From Filosporella fistucella (lineage: Eukaryota > Ascomycota > Leotiomycetes > Helotiales): a stretch of 64,000 nt of DNA. Positions 1 to 12,059 of this stretch are shown piece after piece. The stretch lies in the NCBI GenBank assembly GCA_030077755.1, contig JAQJZZ010000017.1:558001-622000 (forward strand). Direction: 5' to 3'. The number at the start of each line of letters is the position of its first letter. Position 1 is the first letter of the stretch. The notes under the pieces are model-generated. The model ran no database searches, was not told the origin of the DNA, and saw only the letters and a list, made by a program, of their open reading frames with translations. The translations under genes and the position numbers were made by a program.

Positions 1-136
1 GATAGGACTTCAAGCAGTCCATCGCGAAGAGTGATAGCAGTTCCGCGAAACTCGCCCGTGGCAACCCCTTTTCCCACTCCTCAACCTCCTGGTCAGAGGA
101 TGCTGAGAATTGACAAACTTTGCTTGAAAGAGCCAT
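1..136 (-). CDS. possible first exon of a gene running off the left edge
   Basis: Reading the minus strand from an ATG at 136-134, the frame stays open to the window edge (45 codons) with no stop. The translation begins MALSSKVCQFSASSDQ and continues as an acidic, then leucine-rich stretch. It is divergent from the DUF2961 gene, leaving a plausible 214-bp shared promoter. I recognise no family, and an open run of 45 codons occurs by chance reasonably often, so this is only a candidate 5' end. Confidence 0.25.
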   Translation of the reverse strand, partial: MALSSKVCQFSASSDQEVEEWEKGLPRASFAELLSLFAMDCLKSY

Positions 137-350
137 AAACGGTAAGTTTTAAGAATAAATTTAGTTGACTAAACATCAAGTGATGAAATGGAATCCACAA
201 TTGCCAAGGTTGCCTTCACAGGACAGAGGTATATCATGTCCAGGACAACCTTCTTTAAAAACTTCACTAGACGACAGTCATATCACACTGCCAAATCCCC
301 CCAAAAAGAAACTTTTTGCACATCAACACTCCAATCTTTTATATTTCGCC

Positions 351-1721
351 ATGTCCAGTTCATCTTTTCTAGATGGCGACTTAATGTCCGCAGCAGCCCA
401 ACGGAAAACCGCTCGCACAGCTCGAATCTCTAGCTGGGACCAGTCCGGTTTGAACGAAGATGCCTTTGTTGTTCAGCCGGGTGAAACGGCAGTCCTAGCT
501 GATATCGAAGGGCCGGGAAAACTTACTCATCTGTGGTTCGTGCAAACATGTCGACGAATACTCGGCCCAGGTCTCATCCCATATTCAAAATCAGGCGTTG
601 CGATGATGGAAATCCATAACGCATTGGGATTGAGCTATGAAGACAGCGATCCGGACTACTATCGCAAGGTCATCATTAAGATGTACTGGGATGATTCGGA
701 AACACCTAGTGTTCTCGCTCCCATCGGTGATTTCTTCTGCTTAGGCCACTCAATGGCAGCGAACTTCCAATCGATGCCTTTCACCGTCTCCGTCAAACCA
801 TCTGAAGAGAAGAAGTATGGTGGCTCAGCGGCTTTCAATTGTTACCTCCCAATGCCATTCAACAAGCGAGCACGAATCGAGATTGAGAATCAAGGAGAAG
901 AAGCCTATTTCCAATACTTCTACATCGACTACGAGCTCCGTCCAACACCTTTCGATCCCACCGAGATTCTCTATTTCCACGCCCACTGGCGCAGAGAAAA
1001 CCCAACAAAAGGTTGGGCTCCAGAAAACATGCAAACCAACAGTCTAGAAACGCAGGTGCCGAATCTAGACGGGAAGAACAATTACACGATCCTCGAGACT
1101 GAAGGGGCAGGTACATATATAGGATGTAGCCACTCGGTTCTGCACCACCAGGGAACATGGTGGGGCGAAGGCGACGACATGATCTTCATCGACGACGATA
1201 CTTGGCCTCCAAGCATGCACGGCACAGGCGGAGAAGACTACTTCACCCAAGGATGGGGCATGCAGAAAAACGCGTATCCATTCTGCGGCACCATCATCCA
1301 CGAAGAAGATGTCCCTGGTCATCAAGTCTCATACCGCTGGCACCTCCCCGATCCCGTGCGCTTCAATTCTCGTATTAAAGTCACGTTAGAACATGGACAT
1401 GCGAATCATTTGAGCGATGATTGGGCTAGTACTGCATATTGGTATCAAACACTTCCAGGTCCGAAATTGGAGATTTTGGATGTAGAGGAAAGATTGCCGA
1501 ATAGACCGAAGATCACTCCTCCTCCGACGGTGGTAAAGAAAGATGAGTTGACAGAATTGCAGGTTAAGAATATTAAGCAGAGGGAGGAGAGACTCGAGGA
1601 GTTTTTGGCTGATAGGAATAAGTGGTTGGAGAGGAGAGCGGGGGATAGTAGGGAGAGAGCAAAGAGAAATGTGGAGATTGCTAAGGGTATTAGGAAGAGG
1701 TTTCTGGAGAGTTTGAAGTGA
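351..1721 (+). CDS. DUF2961 / GH172-like protein, 456 aa, single exon
   Basis: Matches the DUF2961 family, the fold of glycoside hydrolase family 172, whose characterised bacterial members act on fructofuranosides and arabinofuranosides. Seen here: an N-terminal SFLDGDLM.. segment, a 'GPGKLTHLWF' strand typical of the jelly-roll, and the family's GTGxEDYF motif as GTGGEDYF at residues 291-298, whose Glu295 is a likely catalytic acid. The start is the ATG at 351, because the residues that look like the family begin there; the same frame is open upstream but has no homologous look. No signal peptide is visible, so it is probably cytosolic. The last ~60 residues are highly charged and likely helical or coiled-coil, an extension beyond the catalytic fold. 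The substrate is not predictable. Confidence 0.82.
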   Translation: MSSSSFLDGDLMSAAAQRKTARTARISSWDQSGLNEDAFVVQPGETAVLADIEGPGKLTHLWFVQTCRRILGPGLIPYSKSGVAMMEIHNALGLSYEDSDPDYYRKVIIKMYWDDSETPSVLAPIGDFFCLGHSMAANFQSMPFTVSVKPSEEKKYGGSAAFNCYLPMPFNKRARIEIENQGEEAYFQYFYIDYELRPTPFDPTEILYFHAHWRRENPTKGWAPENMQTNSLETQVPNLDGKNNYTILETEGAGTYIGCSHSVLHHQGTWWGEGDDMIFIDDDTWPPSMHGTGGEDYFTQGWGMQKNAYPFCGTIIHEEDVPGHQVSYRWHLPDPVRFNSRIKVTLEHGHANHLSDDWASTAYWYQTLPGPKLEILDVEERLPNRPKITPPPTVVKKDELTELQVKNIKQREERLEEFLADRNKWLERRAGDSRERAKRNVEIAKGIRKRFLESLK

Positions 1722-2640
1722 GGGGTGACTGGGAGTGAGAGTTTGGATATGTTCAGGGAAGGGAGATTGGGAAGTTGATAGAGAGGAAAGGAGAGAACCA
1801 GTGGTAGTTGTAAATAGAAGGAATATATTTTTGTCTTAATTCTCACTTTCCAGCATGAATAGAATGGCTTCTAAGCCGCAAGATGGCAAAAAAGTCTTGA
1901 AACTTTTGTACAGAGATATTTTCGACGGAAATGACCAACATAACATCCTGATAGAAAGGAATCACCCTCTACCGATAAATCGTCGAGTTTGAGAAATTCT
2001 CATTTGCATATTCACCAACTTATTATTTAAAGATGAAAATATCTATCCGCCTATCTTGAATCTATAGAATCGATACTTAAGCCAAGAATATAGAAGAAAG
2101 ATTTCGTAGTTATCCTTGATTTAAAGGCTATAACCCCTCATCACAATTTCCCGCCCCCCAAAAAAGGCAGGTTCTTTTCCAAGATAATTTTCTACCAAAT
2201 AGAGGAGGTGCGCATCGAGAGCTATTCAACCAAATCTAATCCACGTACAGTATCCTGGAATCAATTCTACAGCGACCTATTACAAGATGGCTTTCACAGA
2301 TTAGATGATATAAGCAATAACCTGTACCAGATCGAGATGATTTATTATGTTTATATCAAGATCCTACAACGCTAACTCATAAATTTCTGTGATTCTGCGA
2401 TTCATACACTTTGATCCAAAGCCAACTTATATAAAGCTAAATAGGCGATATAATACCCTTTTCGATGGTTTTACATGAAGAGAAAATGAGTAACTTTGAC
2501 CTGAAAATCTACAATGACTGAGTTGAGGTAGATACTTTATACAATATATAGAGAAGCAGATTAATCCTGAAATCTCTAAAAGTCTTAATATTTAGAAGTC
2601 TAGATAAAAATATCTAAACCATTCTCAAAAACTACAGAGT
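1722..2640. other. intergenic, AT-rich, no gene seen
   Basis: Stops are frequent in all frames and there is no codon-like run. Only the 3' flank of the DUF2961 gene and anonymous AT-rich DNA are visible. Confidence 0.6.
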
Positions 2641-3400
2641 CTGAACTACAACTTGAAACCAGTAGATCATGATTCAAGATCCAGATGAGCCTTATACAAA
2701 CTTTCATGATAGGAGATGAGTTGGAGTATTATAAACCAGGTGAAGTGAACGGGTTCAGACAACGAAGCTAAGGATATATATCTCGGTTTCAAACCCAATA
2801 CTCCTTTGCCTTTTGAAGAGATTCAAACTATAACTATAACTATAACGATAACTTAAACCTGACAATTCTTGGATTGGTATTCATATCAGCCTTAGCGAAC
2901 CTGGAATGAAACGAGAATGGATATCAAAGTCAAGTAAGTGAACGAGGTCAGGCATGAAGCTGGGGATATAGATTCATAGTCTTAGGTTAAAGACTCACTC
3001 CTCACCTTCTCGAAGGATTCAAATCATAGACAAAACCCATCAGGGTGAGAATCAGGATCCAGACTAGCCTTGAGGAATTCATATGGAACTGATGGGGTAT
3101 TAAAACCAAGCAAGTAAACGTGCTTAGACTACAGCTGAGAATAATCCTTATATTCTAGACAGAGACCTCCTGACCTCCGAGAAGGATTCAGATGATACAT
3201 ACACATATACAGAGCGGTGGATCTACGGAGAATCAAGCGGGATAGAGATTGGATTTCAGAAAGACATGAAGGGGGCAGATATTTCATGATTAATATGTAG
3301 TATTAAAGAGGTCTAAAAATCAATCAGATTCCTTTCTTCCTGCGAAACCAAAAGACAGAAACCCCGGAACCTCCTAGAAGGGCGGTGAATTGGATCTCAG
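2641..3400. repeat. degenerate tandem repeat, about four units of ~170-205 bp
   Basis: Four successive blocks share ordered landmarks: a 'GATCCAGA..AGCCTT' start (clear at 2678 and 3056), 'GTATTA.AAACCA' then 'AAGT(G/A)AACG' and 'TCAGAC', and a terminal 'CTCCT..CC..CGAAGGATTCA' block. The terminal block occurs near 2801-2830, 2998-3028 and 3166-3197, with a weaker relic near 3371. Spacing between successive blocks is about 197, 169 and 204 bp. Copies are strongly diverged and non-coding. A short CTATAA hexamer run sits at about 2829-2852, inside the first junction. It could be an old local satellite or a decayed mobile-element array; no terminal repeats or coding remnants are seen. Confidence 0.55.
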
Positions 3401-6400
3401 AAGAGAAGGGATGAAATGAGATGAGATATCAGCGAGAGTCATTAAGGCATTAAGTCTAGGATCGAGATGAGATGGGAAGGGGTGATACGAAGAGATAGGG
3501 ATTAGGGATAAGGAAATCAATATGAGAATTAGAGTTGGTAATAAGTATAAACATCCAGTTTCTGTCTGGGGTCAAGTAATCAATCCCCTCCCTCAATAGA
3601 CTCTGTCTTGAACAAGCGAAATCGAGATCTTATCAGAGACTCGCTGCGGCCGCAGAGAGACATGTATCAGATCATTCAGTAGATTTAGGCTCCTTTTTAC
3701 CTTTGGTTGAAAACGTTGATGCCAGGCAAGCTAAACTATACCGCATAAGAAAGAAAAAGTCAATTCAGCAATTTGGATCTGATCCCGTGGAAATAGATAT
3801 AGAAAATTTGCAATTCAAAGCTAGGAATACAATATTGTGTATGTGATTATATGCATGTATGCATATCAATAAACTTCTAGATGGGAGACAGCGGAGGCTT
3901 TTACAAAGAGGCTTCGGCTAGGAATATCCACTCGGAGGACGCGCAGTCTAGGAATGGTCGCTTTACGAGATCTGGGACGCCTTGTCTTGAATGTGGGAGA
4001 TGGGATGGGAAGATGGGTAGGTATGTGATAGCCATGTGGTACAGTAACGTTGAGGAGAGAGAGAGACATTACTATGTAGCTAGGTACAGGTATGAACGAG
4101 GCATAGAAAATGGGTATATTCCGTACACCGCTTGCGAGGGCGTATGAACTGTGCAGGGTGCGAGATGGGGGATATGCTCGCAAGTATTCCCACGTGGTGA
4201 TGAGGTGAGAGAGGCCTCTAGATCTCTACTAGGCACAGGCCATGTGTTCGTTTCTTTTGGAGAACTTATCACCGACGAAGCAGCAGAAATGACAACACTT
4301 AGATGCCTGTTCCATGGATAGCTGAAAAAACATAGAGAATGTTTGAGATGACATGCAGGAGCTTGTGCATCCAGGTACAGTACCCAATAGCCAAGCATAA
4401 TCTTAATCTCGCCTGATCACAGGGGATGGGGGAATGCTTCGAGAAGGTTTTTCGTGATGGTGGAAGGAAGGAAAAAGGAATGTAAAGCATGAATGCAGAA
4501 AAATCAGACCACTTTTTGCAGATGTGGCTGCGAGGGTGGACGTCGATGGAGGACGATCGGAAAATACCGATCATCTTAGAGGGGTGGGTGTTGTACGGCC
4601 GTATGAAATCGTGATGGGGGAGGAGATTATGCAGATTGCCTTTTTGTGTTGAAGAGTTTGGAGGGAAGGTAGAGGCGATCGTTTGTTGGTTCGTTCGTCT
4701 TCGTAGGGGGAGAGGAAACGTGAGTAAACGTGAGTTTGTGATATCTGATATGGAAAGGGTTTGAAACTTTTCGCAGTTTAACGTATCTCGACAACTGTTC
4801 TAATCAAACGGCTAAGGAGACACAGACATAGAACATCATAACGGCACATCTTAACCTGTATAGGTAGGTAAAAGCTAAAGTGAGGTGAGAATCCCGTTGC
4901 GAGACGCAAAACTGAGAGATAAGGGTAACTCAAGTCACCTCGATCTCGGACGATCTCAACTTTAAATTTCCTCGCACAATTTTCGATGTAATTAAGGTAG
5001 AACTGGATCACCTCCTCCTCCCACGAACCAAAGGACCCCGAGATGCAGCACTCGAGGCCGCGGAGGGTCCTTGCATTGCGAAACCCTCTTCGGCTTGGTT
5101 TGGCTGGTAGCAAGTACCGTGATACAGACGAGACAAGACAGCCGTGATGATGGGATGCATATTAGAGATGTTCAGAAACGATGGAGAATTTGAGATGAGA
5201 ACGCAATCGGTGGCGTTGGTTCTGTCATTCTTTCTGCGGCCTGGAACTTCGGGGAATGATAGGTAGCCAGCTGGATGGGATTGGGGGCGGCTTGTATCTA
5301 GGAAGTACCTTGGAGAGCTCTTCTAATTCTGTGCCTCGATGAGTGTTCGCTTAGAATAAGGTTTGGCCAAGATCCCTAGGGAATGGAGAGATTGCGATAG
5401 GAGGATGAAAAAGAAATAGAAAGTAATTGTGAGAGAGCGGTGGGAAGAAAGGAAGCTAAGGAGTGGAAAAAGAAAGTAGGTAAACGTGGAAGTGAGAGGG
5501 AGGGATGTTGATGTGACAGAAGAAAATGGCTGATTTCGTGCCTGCATTGATCTCCCTGATCTGCGATGGTCGAAAAGCAAAGTATGACCTCCCTTGTTAC
5601 TTACAGAATTTGCCGAGTTAACATGCAGTACAGTACCTAGGTACCTATGATGAGATATATGCACTCCGTACATTTGGTTAGATGCAATTCCCGATGATCG
5701 AAATTCAACCCTTGCGTACCTAGTTCACGCGATACTCCGTTGATAGTTATCGATCTAATGATAGCTATGATACGATCATCAAGTCATCCGAAAACCGAGT
5801 GACGGCACGCCTCACTGACAGTACCTTACCGTACCGTCGACACTCCATCCGTCTCTCCGTGGACTACGGCAGGCCGAGCATGTCAGCCTTAAACATCAAA
5901 CCTCGAACCTTGTATCAATACTCCAGGTTTGGATGCCAAGTGTGCCTAAGGAGTCCTACGTCCTTGGAGTTACTTCAATCTTGTCCAGGCCTGGCAAAGC
6001 AGATCTGCATCCTCTAAAACTATTGCTAGTTCACATGACCTGAGCTTCTTCACAGCTGGCGGCGAACAGGCAGCGTAGTTGATGGTGATGATGCCTTGAT
6101 AGGAGAAGATAGGCTCAGAGAGGAATAGAAGCAGCCAGTCGGGAGGAGCAGCTGTGGCCTTGCGGGATTATGCAATGTAATGCAATGCGAGATGAAAAGT
6201 GATGGATGGTGTGTGTGAGAATAAGTTGCAGCGCAAAGTAAAGCAGAGCAGGACAGAACAGCAGAGCACAAGAGCGGTGAAATGTTACGGTTCTGGAAAT
6301 TCGAATGCTTCGGTAGTAGACTCACAAGTACTTGTACAGTCCTTGGACAGATGTATGGGTAAGGAGTACACATTTTCACAGCAATTAATCGGTATCCTTG

Positions 6401-9400
6401 GTATGAAAGACTCGACGGCATCATATCGGTATAGTATAGTGTGGTGTACAGATTGCGTGTGGTGTTATGGTTGGTTGGTATGTTATCAAGACGAGTCCTT
6501 TAGTCCTCCGTCTTCGTCCTACAGTATGGTACCGCCTAACTTCAGAGTACTTCGTAGACCCCTTTTCTCGGGACGCTTGGCCGAAATGGCCTGTCACTGT
6601 GGCGGTTTAGCCCCTGGGTGGTGCGCCGGCCCAACAGAGGTCTTGACGAGTCCATGACCTGACACTCCCGCCCTCCAAGGACACAAGGACCCAGGCGTCG
6701 ATCTTTGCCTGCATGTCGACCTCCAGCCCTGCTATCGTGATTCGTTGTACACGTTGCCCACCGCCTCCGCGTGCGTGCAATACCATAAATTTAACATTCG
6801 ACACTAATACGAATTCATAGCTCCAGATGTATCTGCTTGCAAACTGGTCGTCGCTCGTCTAGGCCTTTGTCATGAGGTTATTTTCTTCTTGGACGTCCAA
6901 TTATGACCTATTGACAAAATGGAAATATTGGTGGACAGTTGCATTGCCATTTCTGGACGTGCTGGCTGGACTAGTTGATTTGATCAGCGCATCGGCTAAT
7001 TTGGGAACTTTTTTTTATTATTGGAGCAACGAAGATGATCCTGGTGCTGCTTTGATTTTTGCTCATCGGAATTATTGTTTGGCTGGTGGATTCTTCCGTG
7101 GCGTCCCGAGTGTGATCCCATGGGAGGAAGGTGATGAGGACAGGCGTGCGACCGTTGATTGCGAGGGAGGATATTCGTAATTTGGATAGATTGGTCATTG
7201 TAATGGTAATACTAATGACAATGGTGACCGATTGCTGGTTGAAATTCCCAGTGACAGTTGATGTTGACTCGTATTGCGCAAGCATCTGGGCAATTTTAGT
7301 GATTATTGCCAGGTTATAGTGGGGTTGCCGCACAATTCTGCATGGCAATTGGGCTGCAGGAACGATAGGATCTAGAGACAGTTTGCGAGACATCACGATG
7401 GAGGTGTCAGATGAGATGAGATGGAGTGAGATGAAGTGAGATAGCTTACCGTACCCGTACCGTACCTAGACTCGATGTTAGTGAAGAGATGGAGAAAGGG
7501 AACTTGGGTAGTTAGTTGTCAAGACTAACTTGACTACATACTCGATCGATCCTGGATGTTGTTCTTGATTACTAGCATCTACATGTATCGATCTGACCAA
7601 GGTATAGCCAAGTGCCGGAGTCGATCATTAGTTAGCCGGCAGCATCGTCTCCAGATGGAGCGTCTGCCAGTCTCTTCTCAAATCTGGCATGGCTCATCAA
7701 GCTCAAAGTCAAGCTAACACCTTGCTACGGTATTCCTTTACGGAGGAGGTTGGTGAATGGTAGGAGGTGAGTGCTGAGTGCTGAGTCCTGACGTTGGTAG
7801 ATGACATGGTGACATGGCCCGCTGGCGCCGAGAGTATGGGTGGGCTCGGTGGGGAAGGATGAGGTGAAGCGTGAGGAGGAGGAGGGTAGTTGCATAAGAC
7901 TGGTCACTGGTGTTTCGTTTGGCTGATCTGGAGTAACCGACCGGCATGAGCAGAGAAGCGCAGTGCGGTGCAGTGCAGTGCAGTACCTACGGAGAGTAGC
8001 AGCACCAAACCAGTACCAGTATGTATGTACCAGTCCAGGACGGAGTACTTTCATTGCCATTACTCCACAGCCAGTCTCGCCCACATGTAATGATTTGCGG
8101 TGCATGCAGCAAGCAGCGCATATTGGATTTTTGGGGTCTTATTTGGAATCACTTAAGCTGATGGATTCCTGTGGCTTCTTGCGATGGTGGAAGCATATCG
8201 CAATTATCATTGGTAACGCAACGCCAGACGATCCAGAGAGTTACCAGGCCAAACAACAGCGACCGGAGCAGTGACAGTGGCCCAGCGTGCTGGTGCTTGA
8301 CTTGGTTCGATATGGCATGCCTGAGATGCCTGCACTTGCAGCCACTGACAGGGACGGGTCAGGGCTAGACTGAGACCCCGTGGGCAGAGAGGAAAGGGAG
8401 CTTAGGGAAGGGATTGGGGGGAGACGACTCCTGCACTTTGCCTGTATTGGTCTACGATTGACAGCTGCACTGGCTGCATTGGCTGCATTTGGTGATCTAT
8501 TTTTGCAGCTGAACCCCGCGGCCCTTTCAGCAGGCCTCAGTTTCGATATCCCAGCACACCTTTGGAGTCCACATCTTGATAGGTAGATATATACTCACTA
8601 CCGACGTATTCCTGAGGTAATAGATCGCCTTTTAGCTCAGTGATTGCGCGGAGATGGTAACTTTCCACAATTTGGCGTAATTCTTTGGGTGAAAGTACAA
8701 CTTATACTTTCACAAAATCATACTTCTGCACCTATCAATATAAGGTACCTCCTCTCCTAAACAAATTATATGGTTCGTGCGGTACTCCGTGTACATTTAG
8801 CCCAGCGGCTTCACTGGCACTTGCTTCCACTGACAACTGACACTGACACTGGCACTGGTAATTCCACTCATTCACGCACTGACTGGCGGCCTAGAGAGTA
8901 AAGCCCTGACAGGTGCTGAGATGATGGGCTGGCTCGTCTCCCTCGTCTGCTCTCTCTCTGCTTGCGGTTGGCACTTGCACTTTCACCTGCAGCGAACGAA
9001 ACACTAAAACATCCGAAGCTGCAACCCTGAACAGAGTCCTAGTTCGGAAACTTGACTCCCTGTCACTTTTGAGCTACCCTAGTATCTCATAGCATATCCT
9101 AGCCCCATCCTAGCCCATCTTAGCCCATCTTAGCCATCCTGGCGTTTTTGTGATTTTTTACCTTGTCAGTCTGCCCTGTCCATGCTCGACCCTGCGCTGG
9201 CTGGGCCTGCACCCAGGACCACACTGATTTTGATTGTGACTTCTTTGAGCAAAGGAAAGTAGTAATGGAAATCATGAGGCGTCCGCCCCGGAGAGAAATT
9301 TGAGAGAAGGGAGCCTGAGGATGAGTTGGGAATACACACGTCGTCCTGAGGATACGACGACGAGGCCAAAGCTGGAGAGAGGCAAAGGCGAATGTGATGC
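3401..9400. other. long non-coding stretch upstream of the Medusa-like gene
   Basis: About 6 kb without a convincing gene. Open frames here (for example at 3881-4147, 6199-6657, 6872-7180) are short, lack recognisable domains and have shadow frames of equal length on the other strand. The region holds many short simple motifs: GAGATGA-type runs near 3410-3480 and 7400-7445, TACC/GGTA-rich palindromic bits near 5630-5650 and 7445-7470, a GTGCA-type run near 7960-7990, CACTGRCA repeats near 8810-8860, and CATCYTAGCC repeats near 9100-9140. These may be regulatory, but nothing shows a role directly. Confidence 0.5.
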
Positions 9401-9419
9401 GAAGGCAACGACCGAAGTC

Positions 9420-12059
9420 TTCCCAACGAAGCTCGTACAAACCTTTTCACTTCACTTCACCTCCTCCTCACCTCCTAACCTTCTCTCTTTCTAATTTAGC
9501 TCCAGCAAATGTCAGTCCACGTCTCGACGTCTGCATGCCCGCGCCGAACGCCCATCATTGACCGCACTATCACGACAACTACCTAAATCCTCCTCTTCCT
9601 GCTGCTGCTTCGTCTACCGTGCCTACGGATACGCCCACACTCCACGCTATACTTCACACGAACAGCTGAACCCTCAAGCCACCAGCCTGATTGTGTATGT
9701 GCATGTGCATATTTCCTAGCTGTGGCTTTACCACTTCACGGGCAGACGAGACGAGCACGAGAGGATCCGGAGACACGAGACAGTGGCAGAAAACATATCA
9801 TATCACAACTCCGAACTGGATATCGACAGCTTTTGTCCTCTACCTCCAAGCTCCCGCTACCTCCAGCCTACATTAAATCTAGCTGCACTCACTCCCCCAC
9901 CATCTTCACCACTACCGATACCAAGCTATTGCTCCCCCTCCCTTCCCTACCTCCTACAAGCCTACCTACCATACCTGGTTTTGCTCTCCCCTCCCTCCAC
10001 GAGGCACCCCCCCATCGATCATTCCTGCGCTTGAACTAGCCGCAGGTCGCCGAACTCATACATACACCTTAACCGTGTCGACCTCGAAAGAAAAAAAATA
10101 CCTCCACATCTCTCCTTAGCTTCGACAGCCGTCCTCGCCCTCACCCATCCATTTGGCCACACATCAATCACAAACTGGCTCACTGGCACTGGGACAAGCT
10201 CTGTTACAACTGGCACATCTAAATCAGAGACTACAGAGACGAACAAGCTCCCTCGACCAAAACTGGCCAGGTCTGCTCGACTAGAATGGCATAGTACATG
10301 TCCCAGTATCCTCTTACGGCTTCTTCCACCTGCTCATACCGACTTTTCAGTCCTTCTGCTGGCTCACATGTTGCTTCTTTTGGCAATCTGCGCCTTCCAG
10401 AACACGCCTTTTCTTTTCTTCTCTCTAAAGTTTTTAGTCTCTAAATGACTTGCCTAGAATAATCATAATTAGTGATCGTCCCATAGACTTTCTCTCTCTC
10501 CGTTATCCATCAACGACAGGAGGTACATAGGAACGCCTCGAGAACGCCTTTTCTCAAACCTCAACAACCAGACTCGACGCCAGTAGCCTTCCAACTTAAA
10601 GGTTCACCTTGCCCCCTCAAATCCTACCTTCACTCTTTCCCACTCGAAAGACAGCAAGGCACATTACCCCGATTACCTCGAGTAGATTCAGGTTCGCCCA
10701 AACAGGACAGTCTTTCCCTCAAGTTCCAGATCATTGAGAACCCTCCCGCCACACCAGATTCAAGTGTTCAGCCTTCCGAAGCTATCCTAGACATACATAT
10801 ACCTCATCCACCCCATCAACGATACAATCCAAACAGACCTGATCCATCGCATAGATACTTAGGGGAAGATATTTGACCGTGGAATTTGGCTGCGCGAGTT
10901 ATTGGAGGAAATAGAGTGGCATTTTCGTCCCAGCCTTCGAAAGGCTCGTCAACTTTTGTTCGTCCAGTCGCTTGGTGTGACCAGACTCAGATCATTCAAG
11001 CCATCAGCCGCCTTTTTCAAATTTACGAGATCTTAGTGGAAGCACTTTGGCCTTGGCACCAGCTCTGTCCTGTCTGCTGCTCCGTTTGCCTGTTCTGCTG
11101 AGAGAGAAGTTTTGCGCAGTGCAGAAGCTCTCCAACCCCACCACCTGTAAGTTAGCTCTCTTTCTCCCATCCTCCCTTGCATCCTTGCACTTAAAGTCAT
11201 CTGTGCGCGATATCTTGCTAGGTCACCCTCCTCCCCTCACACCTTCAAAAGTATCCTGGCGACAATTATCCTGGGTGACTTAAGCATGCTTACTCCCGTG
11301 TTCTCCACACTATCCAACAACTTTCTATGAATGTCACCGGCACTTGCAAGCATGACATGACGGCATGAACGATTGATTTCTAACTTCCACGAACAGGTTC
11401 GCCTTCACGGGTGGCTGCATATCCTCTGGAGACCCGGTCGATCGTTTCGAACATCAAAAGCTTCAAGTCTTTGTCTTTTTCCAGTACGTGCCTCAGAAAC
11501 TCCCGCCATCATCTCCCGCTAAGCTGCGCGTACCCCTCGTCGACCCAAGATTGGTCCAACTCCGGCTGACCCGTTCGTGATATAGGGCGAACTCTTGCAA
11601 TACTTTATTCAATAGTTTCATCCTTTCCGAAACTCGATCCATTTTAGAGAGCGGAAAATTGCTTACTAGTTGATATAATCGCTTCGCAAGCGCCGACCCA
11701 GCAGGTTCACCAAGAACAGATTCACACAAACCATCTTAAGTCTCGACATCTCTGTGGATCCATCGAAATATTGTTTGAATTTACAATATCAATAGAAATC
11801 GTCGATTCGTCTTCGAGGTGTAGTCAATATTGATACAACTTTCCCGAATAATCTTGATACCTTAAACAACGCGGAAAATATCTTCGGTAGCATATGGACA
11901 ATCAAAACAAATTCTCAGTCCAATAATACCGAACCACCATTGAATTTCCAGGAAATTCGTCACCGCCTTTTCTCCCAGCAACCATCACTACCGCCAAACT
12001 GGCATACTCAACGTACAGTCTTTTCGAAGTAAGAACAGAATCTTGTTTCACTTATCCCT
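9420..12059 (+). promoter_or_regulatory. probable very long 5' leader and promoter of the Medusa-like gene
   Basis: From about 9.4 kb up to the start codon the plus strand becomes strongly pyrimidine-rich (CTCC, CTACC, TTCCC runs), as is common around fungal transcription starts and in leaders. It contains several short ATG-initiated frames (for example one from 9697), which would act as upstream ORFs if transcribed. There is also a well-formed intron candidate at 11147-11396: donor GTAAGT, branch-like CTAAC, acceptor AACAG. Long complex leaders fit developmental regulators of this family, but the transcription start is not visible directly. Confidence 0.4.

Noticed and set aside
3866..4398. 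Overlapping frames of 88-108 codons on both strands near 3.9-4.4 kb
   Set aside because: No domain, no splice partners, and equal-length frames on opposite strands in low-complexity purine-rich DNA.
6872..7180. A 102-codon frame with hydrophobic segments and a WTVALPFLDVL-like stretch
   Set aside because: Looks like a small membrane protein, but has no recognisable family, no introns or promoter signs, and a 141-codon frame lies over it on the other strand.
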